Below are positions 1-5,941 of a DNA stretch of 8,069 bases, in pieces. Below the pieces are notes generated by a model, which was given only the letters and a program-made list of their open reading frames with translations, searched no databases and was not told the origin of the DNA. Numbering within the stretch: the stretch's first letter is position 1; every line of letters starts with the position of its first letter. The DNA comes from JAABSQ01 sp041642315 (GTDB lineage: Bacteria > Desulfobacterota > Desulfobacteria > Desulfobacterales > Desulfococcaceae). Location of the stretch: positions 1 through 8,069 of the forward strand of contig JBEPWQ010000160.1 of NCBI GenBank assembly GCA_041642315.1, written 5' to 3'. The position numbers and the translations under genes were made by a program.

Positions 1-66
1 ACTGCATACCGGCCGAAGAGGTGTGGGTGGTCGGCTGATTTGAAAACCAGGAGGGCCAAAAAATGA
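1..66 (+). CDS. C-terminal end of a DUF4258-family protein (5' end outside window)
   Basis: Only the last 21 codons are visible. They read TAYRP, four residues, then WSADLKTRRAKK and a stop at 64-66. The TAYRP...W...KTRR ending is characteristic of DUF4258 proteins, which are often encoded directly before a YgiT-type zinc finger and are regarded as putative toxins of a RelE/MqsR-like kind. The stop overlaps the ATG of the next gene (ATGA, 63-66), indicating translational coupling in one operon. Two other frames are also open for a short distance here, one of them ending at 36-38. The choice of frame rests on the recognisable C-terminal motif and the overlap with the zinc-finger gene. The function is inferred from the neighbour and the tail alone. 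Confidence 0.6.
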   Translation, partial: TAYRPKRCGWSADLKTRRAKK

Positions 67-284
67 AATGCCATGTCTGTGGAGGGAATATGAACCATAT
101 GGCAACGGATCTGCCTTTTAAAATCAACGCCAAAGCCATTGTGATTTTGAAGGGCTTGCCGGTGTATCAATGCGAAAATTGCATCGAATACCTCCTGCCT
201 GATGAAGTGATGGAGAAAATCGACCGTATTTTCGATAATCTGGGCGAATCCGTTGAACTTGAAATCATTCAGTATGCCGCCTGA
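63..284 (+). CDS. YgiT-type zinc finger protein (putative antitoxin, MqsA N-domain-like)
   Basis: This is a 73-residue protein with two CxxC pairs, C3-C6 (CHVC) and C37-C40 (CENC), separated by a beta-rich stretch containing the LKGLPVYQC motif typical of YgiT/MqsA N-terminal zinc domains. The end (LLPDEVMEKIDRIFDNL) matches the short helix of stand-alone members. It lacks the C-terminal helix-turn-helix of full MqsA, which is usual for the roughly 70-80-residue form paired with DUF4258. The start at 63 is supported by AGGAGGG at 49-55, seven bases upstream, and by the ATGA overlap with the preceding stop. By family it would bind and neutralise the DUF4258 partner. Without a DNA-binding domain its own role in autoregulation is uncertain. 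Confidence 0.88.
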   Translation: MKCHVCGGNMNHMATDLPFKINAKAIVILKGLPVYQCENCIEYLLPDEVMEKIDRIFDNLGESVELEIIQYAA

Positions 285-474
285 TTATGAACCCCCATTT
301 CCCGTCGGCTCTTCCCATCCGCATCTTCTGCACCAAAACTCCGTAATCCTCATCCTGTGGGTTGCTCCGTCTTGAGGGATTGAGACTGTACGGAAGGTTC
401 AAGCGCCCAGGGCCCAGGCTCAAAACCAAACGATCGTCACGATCGGAGCGGGTCGAGACATAGTGACGTAAGTT
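285..474. other. Intergenic stretch with one CRISPR-like repeat
   Basis: No gene is supported here. It contains the solitary repeat at 361-386, listed separately. It also holds a GC-rich direct repeat around 404-419 (GCCCAGG twice) and the short inverted repeat CGATCG-TCA-CGATCG near 430-444. No clear Rho-independent terminator follows the zinc-finger gene. Confidence 0.5.
361..386 (+). repeat. Solitary CRISPR-like repeat, copy R1
   Basis: This 26-base unit begins GTTGCTCCG and ends GAGGGATTGAGAC. It matches copy R2 (800-825) at 22 of 26 positions, counted by eye. The GTTGC start and GGATTGARAC end look like the ends of type I or III CRISPR repeats, which often finish in ATTGAAAC. There is no second repeat at spacer distance on either side, so this is not an array. 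Confidence 0.5.
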
Positions 475-771
475 CTACTGAGCCAGCATCCGGAGAACAT
501 AGAGGGCCTCTTCCAGGCCGATTCGAAAATCGCCGGTGGCCTCTCCGTTCAGGTTGACCGTGAGGCCGGTCATGGACGCAGAAATCTGAAGGGCCAGAAT
601 GGCGTCTCCAAGATCGAGCCCGGCGATGCCATTGATGTCCCCTGCCAGCGTCTCTGCTGAATAATCCCAGGTCGAACAGAGATCGAAGACGTTCATTACG
701 ATCATTCCCGCAAAATTCCAGTCTTTCAGATTCCAGTCCGTATAGGGCCCGCTCGCCCGGCCGACGCCGAC
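475..771 (-). pseudogene. 5'-truncated duplicate of the CAP/dockerin gene (C-terminal fragment)
   Basis: Read on the minus strand, this segment matches the last roughly 97 codons of the CAP/dockerin gene at 2075-3127, from the GVGRASG motif through the dockerin-like tail to a TAG stop at 475-477. Over the last 76 residues I count 10 differences, about 87% identity, with no gap and no frameshift. The CAP domain core and signal peptide are missing. The frame stays open upstream only to about 828, and no homology is visible beyond about 771. The internal ATG at 703-705 has no ribosome binding site. It is most likely a remnant of a duplication. The intact frame could mean it is recent, or that it serves as a donor for recombination. 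A CRISPR-like repeat lies on each side (361-386 and 800-825). Confidence 0.8.
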
Positions 772-799
772 CGATACTCTTTCGCATTTCGTCTGAAGG

Positions 800-825
800 G
801 TTGCCCCGATTTGAGGGATTGAAAC
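800..825 (+). repeat. Solitary CRISPR-like repeat, copy R2
   Basis: This copy starts GTTGCCCCG and ends GAGGGATTGAAAC, the most canonical CRISPR-like ending of the three. It lies 28 bases beyond the point where homology of the truncated CAP/dockerin fragment stops. On the minus strand it therefore sits just upstream of that fragment. The preceding bases (GAAGG) are shared with copy R3. Confidence 0.5.
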
Positions 826-934
826 TTAGCGGTATGATCTGATCCTCTACCATCAACCGCAGTGCAGCAGACCCGTTCTGGTATTTTTCCGGATTTTTCT
901 GGTGAACTATTTCACCTCAGCAATTAGATTCTCT

Positions 935-965
935 TTGACATTTGGTATAAATTTGTGATTAGGAT
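935..965 (+). promoter_or_regulatory. Possible sigma-70 promoter for the 1128 gene
   Basis: A perfect -35 hexamer TTGACA lies at 935-940. The best -10 candidate is TAGGAT at 960-965, with a 19-base spacer that is longer than ideal. GTATAAAT at 945-952 is too close to act with this -35. If real, the leader would be about 155 bases and carry the 1072-1087 hairpin. Confidence 0.25.
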
Positions 966-1127
966 TCGAATATAACTTTTCTTTAGATTTCAAATCGGTG
1001 TTTCTCAAATGTAAAAAAGAATTGGAAAATTAGAAGCTTCAAGAAAACAGAAGAGGAATATCGGATGGCCGGCTCAAGGTTTTGAGCTGTTCTAATCATC
1101 CTTAATCATACATTAGAAGGAGGAGAT

Positions 1128-1910
1128 ATGAAAAAGGCTATGAGATTCGGTTTTCTTGTTTTGTTTGTCTTCGGATTTGTAATTTCCACTGTTTCTTTTG
1201 TTTTCGCGCAGTATACGATTGATTGGATGTATGTTCAAAAACGGGTATACGAAGATGGTACCATGCGGAAGGTCATGAACTTCGGCATCAGAGATGAAGC
1301 CGACCAAAGAGTGACCGATTACAGCGATTTTAAAGGTTTGAACCTGTATGATCCCAATGAAAATCTCGTGGATTATCACATGCCGTCCATTTGGGCAGAG
1401 GATGTTCTTGGCGGCTATTATGATGCCTATGCGGCCCAGTGGGTTTACGGTGATTTTGAGGTAGACAGCGGGGTTTCAGTTCCTGTCACGGATGAACTGA
1501 TGGAGGGGACTTATCGCCTGGAGCTTATAACGGTCGACGATCAAATCATTCAAAAAACCTACGAAGTAAACGAATTCGTCACCTTGCCCGTTATTCCCGC
1601 CGAATCGTTCCAGCTTTCTTCCGATGCAAACGGCAATGTCCATTGGTATTGGGCGGTGCCGGAAGAACTCGGGCGGCTGAGCTCGGATTATGAAACGCAG
1701 GCCAGAGTCATCATCGAAATCAGGGATGCCGGTAATTACATAGGAACCCTGTCTTTACGATCTCCATCTCACATGGGATATTGTTTCATACCTTCTGATG
1801 TTGTCCAAAAAGTCCTCAGTAAAGGCGACGAATTCGGAATGCGCATACAGCTAAGAACTCCGGACAACAATAACCGGAGTTATTCCGATTTTCTGACCAT
1901 CATGAAATGA
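1128..1910 (+). CDS. Secreted protein of unknown function
   Basis: This is a 260-residue protein that I do not recognise. The start at 1128 has a strong site AAGGAGGAG at 1117-1125. Residues 1-27 form a classic Sec signal peptide: the positive MKKAMR, a hydrophobic core FLVLFVFGFVIS, and VFA before Gln28 as the likely signal peptidase I site. The mature part is rich in aromatic residues and beta-strand-like stretches. Residues near 130-150 (EGTYRLELITVDDQ) and the segment after about 155 resemble immunoglobulin- or fibronectin-like beta sandwiches in style, but no signature is clear. It has one cysteine in the mature part, in MGYCFIP. It is likely periplasmic or exported. It is transcribed alone: a strong terminator follows, and the next gene is on the other strand. 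Codon use is more AT-rich than in the genes from 3432 on. Confidence 0.85.
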   Translation: MKKAMRFGFLVLFVFGFVISTVSFVFAQYTIDWMYVQKRVYEDGTMRKVMNFGIRDEADQRVTDYSDFKGLNLYDPNENLVDYHMPSIWAEDVLGGYYDAYAAQWVYGDFEVDSGVSVPVTDELMEGTYRLELITVDDQIIQKTYEVNEFVTLPVIPAESFQLSSDANGNVHWYWAVPEELGRLSSDYETQARVIIEIRDAGNYIGTLSLRSPSHMGYCFIPSDVVQKVLSKGDEFGMRIQLRTPDNNNRSYSDFLTIMK

Positions 1911-1942
1911 GAATGGATAGGTCAAGTCGCGGACCCTCATCA

Positions 1943-1978
1943 ACACAAAGGGTCATCCCGTGGGATGACCTTTTGTGT
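1943..1978 (+). terminator. Strong hairpin terminator after the secreted-protein gene
   Basis: An inverted repeat of about 16 base pairs runs from ACACAAAGGGTCATCC to GGATGACCTTTTGTGT. It has one G-T wobble and the loop CGTG. It lies 33 bases after the stop at 1910. The T-run is inside the descending arm. Since the gene at 2075-3127 converges on the same spot, the hairpin may end transcripts from both directions. Confidence 0.8.
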
Positions 1979-2074
1979 CCGTATGTCGGGGAGGCCATCG
2001 AGTGCCTGGCCGAGGTTCATCACCTTATATTAAATTTGGGTTCGATTTATCCATGAATGAACTGCTTTCTTTAC

Positions 2075-3127
2075 CTATTGGGCCAGAACCCTGAGCACAT
2101 ACAACGCCTCTTCCAACCCGATCCGAAAATCTCCGCTGATTTCTCCGTCCAGATTGACCGTGAACCCGGTCATGCCCGCCAAAATCTGCAGGACCAGAAT
2201 GGCGTCTCCAAGATCGAGCCCGGCGATGCCGTTGATGTCCCCGGCCAGCGTCTCTGCTGAATAATCCCAGGCCGAACAGGGGTCGAAGACGTTCATCACG
2301 ATCATTTCCGCATAATTCCAGTCTTTCAGATCCCAGTCCGTATAGGCCCCGCTCGCCCGTCCGACGCCGAGGAACCCTTCCATATCGGGAGTGCCGCCGT
2401 TGTCATTGTATGGATACCAGAGAATGGCATGCCGGTGTCCCCACGCGCAGCAGGTTCCGTCATCGTACATCCACAGATAAACGCTTCGTTCGATGGGCAG
2501 CGGAATGGAGGACCCGGTGGTCATGAACACCGCCAGATTTTCGGCGACACTCAGAAAATCCCGACATGCCCCGATTTTGGGGTTGCCGTCCAGGCGCTCC
2601 CAGGGGTCTCGACCGTCTTCATAGTGGCCCCATTTATCGTTGTCGAGCAGGTAGTCGGCATAATACTGGGCGACGGACGCCACATTGATTTCGAGACCGT
2701 GGAGCGGGTCTACGCCCCGGTCGATTCGTTCCCGATTGATCAACCACAGCATTTTTTCGCCGTCGGTCAGGGCATCCCATTGGCTCTGGGAGGGCAGGGT
2801 CATCATGGGAATATCGGTGCCCAACTGGATGTTTTCTTCCTTTCGGGCGGTGTTGAAGGCGGTCTGGATATCCGAGACGCCCGTCATTCCGGCGCTCCAT
2901 TGGATATCGGAAACGGGATCGGCGGGGTAGGTTCTCTGGGTCCGGCGGGCCCCCGGGATGCCGGTTTCCGGGAAACGGAAGATGGGTTCATCGGTTTGGT
3001 AGGTATCCCCCGAAAATGCGTCCGCCGAAAGCTGACCCTCGGCCGCGGACCCGACCGGCGGATTGCCTCCTGTTAACAGGATCAAAAGAATAACCAAACC
3101 GAATCCGACTGTGCGGGAACCAAACAT
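2075..3127 (-). CDS. Secreted CAP-domain (SCP/PR-1) protein with C-terminal dockerin-like EF-hand pair
   Basis: This 350-residue protein starts at 3127, where GAAAGGAGGAGGC precedes the ATG. An upstream in-frame ATG at 3196 would add 23 residues ahead of the signal peptide and is less likely. Residues 1-29 are a signal peptide with core VGFGLVILLILL. The CAP domain spans about 123-284: MLWLINRERIDRG at the start, WGH with His168, AEN with Glu196, and GHRH with His231/His233, the expected CAP cavity residues. Cys188, Cys226, Cys227 and Cys284 could form disulfides. Residues 295-350 are two dockerin-type loops. Loop 1 (297-308) keeps D1, N3, D9 and D12 but has Ile instead of Asp at position 5. 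Loop 2 (329-340) starts with Glu. Calcium binding may therefore be weak. The role is extracellular and unknown; CAP proteins bind sterols, lipids or other ligands, or act in cell-surface processes. It lies convergent with the 1128 gene. Confidence 0.88.
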   Translation of the reverse strand: MFGSRTVGFGLVILLILLTGGNPPVGSAAEGQLSADAFSGDTYQTDEPIFRFPETGIPGARRTQRTYPADPVSDIQWSAGMTGVSDIQTAFNTARKEENIQLGTDIPMMTLPSQSQWDALTDGEKMLWLINRERIDRGVDPLHGLEINVASVAQYYADYLLDNDKWGHYEDGRDPWERLDGNPKIGACRDFLSVAENLAVFMTTGSSIPLPIERSVYLWMYDDGTCCAWGHRHAILWYPYNDNGGTPDMEGFLGVGRASGAYTDWDLKDWNYAEMIVMNVFDPCSAWDYSAETLAGDINGIAGLDLGDAILVLQILAGMTGFTVNLDGEISGDFRIGLEEALYVLRVLAQ

Positions 3128-3431
3128 GCCTCCTCCTTTCCGTGCGTCGGCAACATCTAAAGATAAACGATCCAAGTGAATCGAATGATCCGGCAAATCG
3201 GGGTCCGGTGTCTATTTAATAGTACCAAACGGCCCGGGTACCCGCCGAAAAACGGGTCCAATCCCGCACGAAAAGGGTGGTGTTCGAAGGTTTGCCCAAA
3301 GCTGGAGGATTGAGACGCGCTGAATTTTCTTCCGGATTTGAAAAAACGGCCGAAATCGTGTAAACAGAACCCGGTTTTTCGGCATCTGACGGATCACCCT
3401 TCTTATAGACCCCTCAACAAGGAGCATCCCC
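3128..3431. other. Divergent intergenic region between the CAP gene and the SPFH operon
   Basis: This 304-base region must carry the promoters for both directions, but no convincing -35/-10 pair was found. It holds a ribosome binding site for the minus-strand gene (3129-3138 read on the minus strand), the palindrome CTATTTAATAG near 3212-3222, the perfect palindrome CGGGTACCCG at 3235-3244, and CRISPR-like repeat copy R3. The site AAGGAG at 3419-3424 serves the SPFH gene. Confidence 0.5.
3290..3316 (+). repeat. Solitary CRISPR-like repeat, diverged copy R3
   Basis: This 27-base unit begins GTTTGCCC and ends GGAGGATTGAGAC. Anchored at the right end, it matches R2 at about 18 of 26 positions, and the preceding GAAGG is also shared. 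It lies 163 bases upstream of the CAP gene start, in the same orientation relative to that gene as R2 has to the truncated copy. The lower identity makes this the least certain of the three. Confidence 0.35.
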
Positions 3432-4538
3432 ATGGGCACGGACAATGTCTATTTTCTGGAGGTTTTGGAGTGGCTGGACGATACCGGTATGGAAATGGTC
3501 CATCGCCTGCCGCAGCAGGGTTCCGGCGAAATCAAGTACGGGGCGCAGCTGACGATTCGGGACAACCAGGCCGGCGTGTTTTTTTATCAGGGAAAGGCGG
3601 TGGGCGTGTTCGGGCCGGGCCGCCACACCCTGAAAACCGCCAATATTCCGCTGCTGACCAAACTCGCCAGCATTCCCTGGGGCATGACCAGCCCGCTTCG
3701 AGCGGAGGTCTATATCGTCCACATGAAGGTCTTTCCCAACCTGAAGTGGGGCACCCGTGATCCGGTCGCCTTTCGGGATGCCGAGCTGGGGCTGATTCGG
3801 CTGCGGGCCTTCGGGGTCTTCAACCTGCGGGTGGTGCAGCCGGTGCTTCTGATCAACCGGCTGGTGGGCACCCAGGGCATCTACGGCACCGCGGAAATCG
3901 AGGAGTACCTGAGCCGGGTCATCGTCTCCCGGTTCAATGATTACCTCGGGGAAAATCTGGACACCCTTTTGAACCTGCCGGCCAGGTACGATGAATTGTC
4001 CCGGGGTCTGACTGAACGGCTTCAGGAAGATTTCAGCCATTTCGGCCTCGGGCTGACCCACCTCTACATCAGCGCCATTACACCCCCGGCGGAGGTGCAG
4101 CAGGCGATCGATGACCGAAGCCGGATGGGCGTGTTTCAGGACATGGACAAGCTCATGAAGATGAAGGCCGCCATGGCCCTGGAAAAATCGGCCGAATCGG
4201 AAGGCGGCGGCCTGGGCATGGGCCTCGGCCTGATGATGCCGGGCATGCTGTCCCAGTATTTCAGCAGGGATGCGCCATCGGGGGAGGCCGCCGTTCGGTG
4301 CCCGGACTGCAGGCAGCCGGTGCCCGCGGATGCCAGGTTCTGCCCCCAGTGCGGCCATCAGCAGGTCATCTTCACCCGGTGCGCCGGCTGCGGCAAGAAC
4401 CTCACCCCGAACGCCCGGTTCTGCTCCCGGTGCGGGCACCCGGCCCATGAGACGCCCCGGCCCAGACCTTGCGCGGCATGCGGCGCCGAAAACCTGCCGG
4501 ACGCCGCATTCTGCAACGACTGCGGCGAAAAGATCTGA
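3432..4538 (+). CDS. SPFH-domain protein with three C-terminal zinc ribbons (YdjI-like)
   Basis: This is a 368-residue protein. Residues about 15-235 are an SPFH (band-7-like) domain of the YdjI/virion-core type, with IKYGAQLTIRDNQAGVFFYQGK near the start and GPGRHTLKTANIPLL at 61-75. It continues through LGLTHLYISAITPPAEVQQAIDDRSRMGVF. A helical stretch (236-256) and a Gly/Met-rich linker (258-272) follow. Three zinc ribbons close the protein: C290/C293/C304/C307, C317/C320/C331/C334 and C347/C350/C361/C364. AAGGAG at 3419-3424 supports the start. SPFH proteins oligomerise on membranes; the Bacillus YdjI group works with zinc-ribbon partners and PspA in membrane-stress response. Here no PspA is visible. 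The next gene overlaps the stop by one base, so the two are translationally coupled. Confidence 0.9.
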   Translation: MGTDNVYFLEVLEWLDDTGMEMVHRLPQQGSGEIKYGAQLTIRDNQAGVFFYQGKAVGVFGPGRHTLKTANIPLLTKLASIPWGMTSPLRAEVYIVHMKVFPNLKWGTRDPVAFRDAELGLIRLRAFGVFNLRVVQPVLLINRLVGTQGIYGTAEIEEYLSRVIVSRFNDYLGENLDTLLNLPARYDELSRGLTERLQEDFSHFGLGLTHLYISAITPPAEVQQAIDDRSRMGVFQDMDKLMKMKAAMALEKSAESEGGGLGMGLGLMMPGMLSQYFSRDAPSGEAAVRCPDCRQPVPADARFCPQCGHQQVIFTRCAGCGKNLTPNARFCSRCGHPAHETPRPRPCAACGAENLPDAAFCNDCGEKI

Positions 4539-5761
4539 TGCGGCTGCGGATCGCCCATCAATGCCCCCAGTGCGGCGCCCCGGGGGTGCTGGATGAAACC
4601 GACCGGCTGTTTTGCTGCGGCTACTGCCGGGTCAAATCCTATCTGCTGCAGCGCGGCTGGTTCCGTTACATGCTGCCCCACAAGGCCCCGAAGGGCGCGC
4701 GCCTGATCTACGCGCCCTATTGGCGGCTGCGGGGGATGCGCTTCGAGTGCCGCGAAGACGGGGTCCATCACCGGGTGGTGGATCACAGCCGGCCGGCGGT
4801 GGCGGCGCCGTTTCTGCCCGGTTCCCTGGGGCTCAGAAGCCAGGCCTTGCGGCTGGCCTTTGCGGGCGGAGACGAAGAGACCCGGTTCATCGCCCCGGCC
4901 GTTACGCACAAGGCGGCGGTCCGCCGGTTTGCGGAGCGGTGCGGCGGCGCGTTCCCGTCGCCGCCGTATGAACAGGCCTTTATCGGCGAAACGCTGAGCA
5001 TGATCTACGCCCCCTTTTACCTGGCCGACGGGCTGGTGGATGCGGTGCTGAACCGGCGGGTGCAGGCGGATCCGCCCGATTTGTCGGGGTTCAAGACGGT
5101 ATCTCCCCGCTGGCCCATCGTGTTCGTCCCCACCCTCTGCCCCAACTGCGGATGGGATATGGATGCGGACCGGGACGCCCTGGCTCTGCCGTGTCGGCGG
5201 TGCAATTCCCTGTGGCGGGCGGGCACGGACCGGCTGGTGCGGATGAAGGCCGGGTTTTTGACGGCGGCGGCGCCGGATGCGGTCTACCTGCCTTTCTGGC
5301 GGATTCGCGCCGAAATATCCGGCCTGCTTCTGGACTCGGTTGCCGATTTTGTTCGGCTGGCCAACCTGCCCCGGGTGGTGCAGCCGGGGCGGGAATCCCG
5401 CCCGTTCCATTTCTGGGTGCCGGCCTTCAAGCTGCCGCCCAGAGTGTTTCTGCAAATCGGGTGCACCTTCACCATGGTTCAAACGGAGGAGGCCCCCGAG
5501 AGCGGCCTTCCGGAAGGGGACGGGAATCTCTATCCGGTTAAACTTTCCGTGACCGAGGCGGTGGAATGCCTCAAGCTGATCCTGGCCGACCTACTGAAAC
5601 CTAGAAGGATATTTCTTCCCCGGATCTCCCGCATGAAAGTGACCCCCCGCCGGGGCCTGCTCGTCTACCTGCCCTTTCGGGACGGCCCCCACGACCTGAC
5701 CCATGCCCACCACCCCGTCGGCATCCACAAAAAGATGCTTCGGGTGGGGCGGGATATCTGA
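4538..5761 (+). CDS. Two-zinc-ribbon protein of unknown function, partner of the SPFH protein
   Basis: This 407-residue protein starts at the ATG of TGATG, overlapping the SPFH stop by one base. A longer reading from 4469 would run through the SPFH zinc ribbons and is unlikely. Zinc ribbon 1 is C9/C12/C27/C30 (CPQCG...CCGYC). Zinc ribbon 2 is C201/C204/C219/C222 (CPNCG...CRRC). Each is followed by a related motif, IYAPYWRLRG at 57-66 and VYLPFWRIRAE at 249-259. Further echoes are MIYAPFYLADG at 155-165 and FWVPAFKLPP at 292-301. The protein therefore looks like an internal duplication of a ribbon plus a Y-x-P-[YF]-[WY] module. No membrane segment or signal peptide is apparent. Context suggests it binds the SPFH scaffold or its membrane site, as zinc-ribbon partners do in the Bacillus ydjGHI system, but the direct function is unknown. 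Confidence 0.82.
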   Translation: MRLRIAHQCPQCGAPGVLDETDRLFCCGYCRVKSYLLQRGWFRYMLPHKAPKGARLIYAPYWRLRGMRFECREDGVHHRVVDHSRPAVAAPFLPGSLGLRSQALRLAFAGGDEETRFIAPAVTHKAAVRRFAERCGGAFPSPPYEQAFIGETLSMIYAPFYLADGLVDAVLNRRVQADPPDLSGFKTVSPRWPIVFVPTLCPNCGWDMDADRDALALPCRRCNSLWRAGTDRLVRMKAGFLTAAAPDAVYLPFWRIRAEISGLLLDSVADFVRLANLPRVVQPGRESRPFHFWVPAFKLPPRVFLQIGCTFTMVQTEEAPESGLPEGDGNLYPVKLSVTEAVECLKLILADLLKPRRIFLPRISRMKVTPRRGLLVYLPFRDGPHDLTHAHHPVGIHKKMLRVGRDI

Positions 5762-5941
5762 AACCTGCCGTAGACTCCAGAACACCGGTTTTCTGCCTGG
5801 AGGCGGGAGAAGATCCGCATGTGGTGCTGAAGAAGGAATATCAGGAAGGCGGAATTCATGGGGTATGAACGCGGCGTTCAGCTTGACAATTCGGGCACTT
5901 CGTATTACCCCTTTGGCAACCCATCAGGAAGGGCAAGCCCG
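5762..5941. other. Intergenic region upstream of the MntA/HepT pair
   Basis: The region holds a weak hairpin, CTCCAG at 5775-5780 with CTGGAG at 5797-5802, having a long loop and no T-run. It also contains the duplicated sequence ATCAGGAAGG (5840-5849 and 5923-5932) and the perfect palindrome GAACGC-G-GCGTTC (5867-5879) next to a TTGACA box (5883-5888). These suggest a regulated promoter for the toxin-antitoxin operon. Confidence 0.4.
5867..5888 (+). promoter_or_regulatory. Possible operator-promoter of the toxin-antitoxin operon
   Basis: The 13-base perfect palindrome GAACGC-G-GCGTTC lies four bases or fewer before TTGACA at 5883-5888. TATTAC at 5903-5908 could be a -10 box, but the spacer of 14 bases is short. 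If this is the promoter, translation must start at 5942 rather than 5858. Confidence 0.3.

Larger units (their letters stand above)
772..1127. other. AT-rich leader region upstream of the secreted-protein gene
   Basis: No gene is supported. Besides repeat R2 it holds a perfect hairpin at 901-916 (GGTGAA-CTAT-TTCACC) and a TTGACA box at 935-940. A second perfect hairpin lies at 1072-1087 (GCTCAA-GGTT-TTGAGC), about 40 bases before the start codon. A direct repeat TAATCAT follows at 1093-1099 and 1103-1109, spaced one helical turn. The composition is markedly more AT-rich than the flanking genes. This suggests a long regulated 5' leader for the gene at 1128, but no known riboswitch was recognised. 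Confidence 0.45.

Noticed and set aside
361..825. A genuine CRISPR array made of R1 and R2
   Set aside because: The repeats are 439 bases apart, the interval holds a gene fragment rather than spacers, and no cas genes are in the window.
437..856. Minus-strand open frame of 139 codons over the truncated fragment
   Set aside because: It is in a different frame from the dockerin-like homology; its translation is Arg-rich and resembles nothing.
2429..3076. Plus-strand open frame of 215 codons
   Set aside because: It is a shadow of the CAP/dockerin gene on the other strand, which has a signal peptide, conserved motifs and a strong ribosome binding site.
3414..4448. Long open frame (344 codons) on the minus strand
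   Set aside because: It is antisense to the SPFH gene, whose domain and zinc ribbons are unmistakable. The translation is low-complexity His/Gln/Pro/Ala-rich, as expected from a GC-rich shadow frame.
4358..5482. Long open frame (374 codons) on the minus strand
   Set aside because: It is antisense to the zinc-ribbon partner gene, compositionally biased and without a recognisable domain or ribosome binding site.
5775..5802. Hairpin CTCCAG/CTGGAG after the SPFH operon as a terminator
   Set aside because: The stem is only six pairs, the loop is 16 bases, and no T-run follows.
5858..5941. N-terminal extension of MntA from the ATG at 5858
   Set aside because: The 28 added residues have no family support and would cover the palindrome and promoter-like box. 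It stays possible because AGGAAGG is well placed before this ATG.
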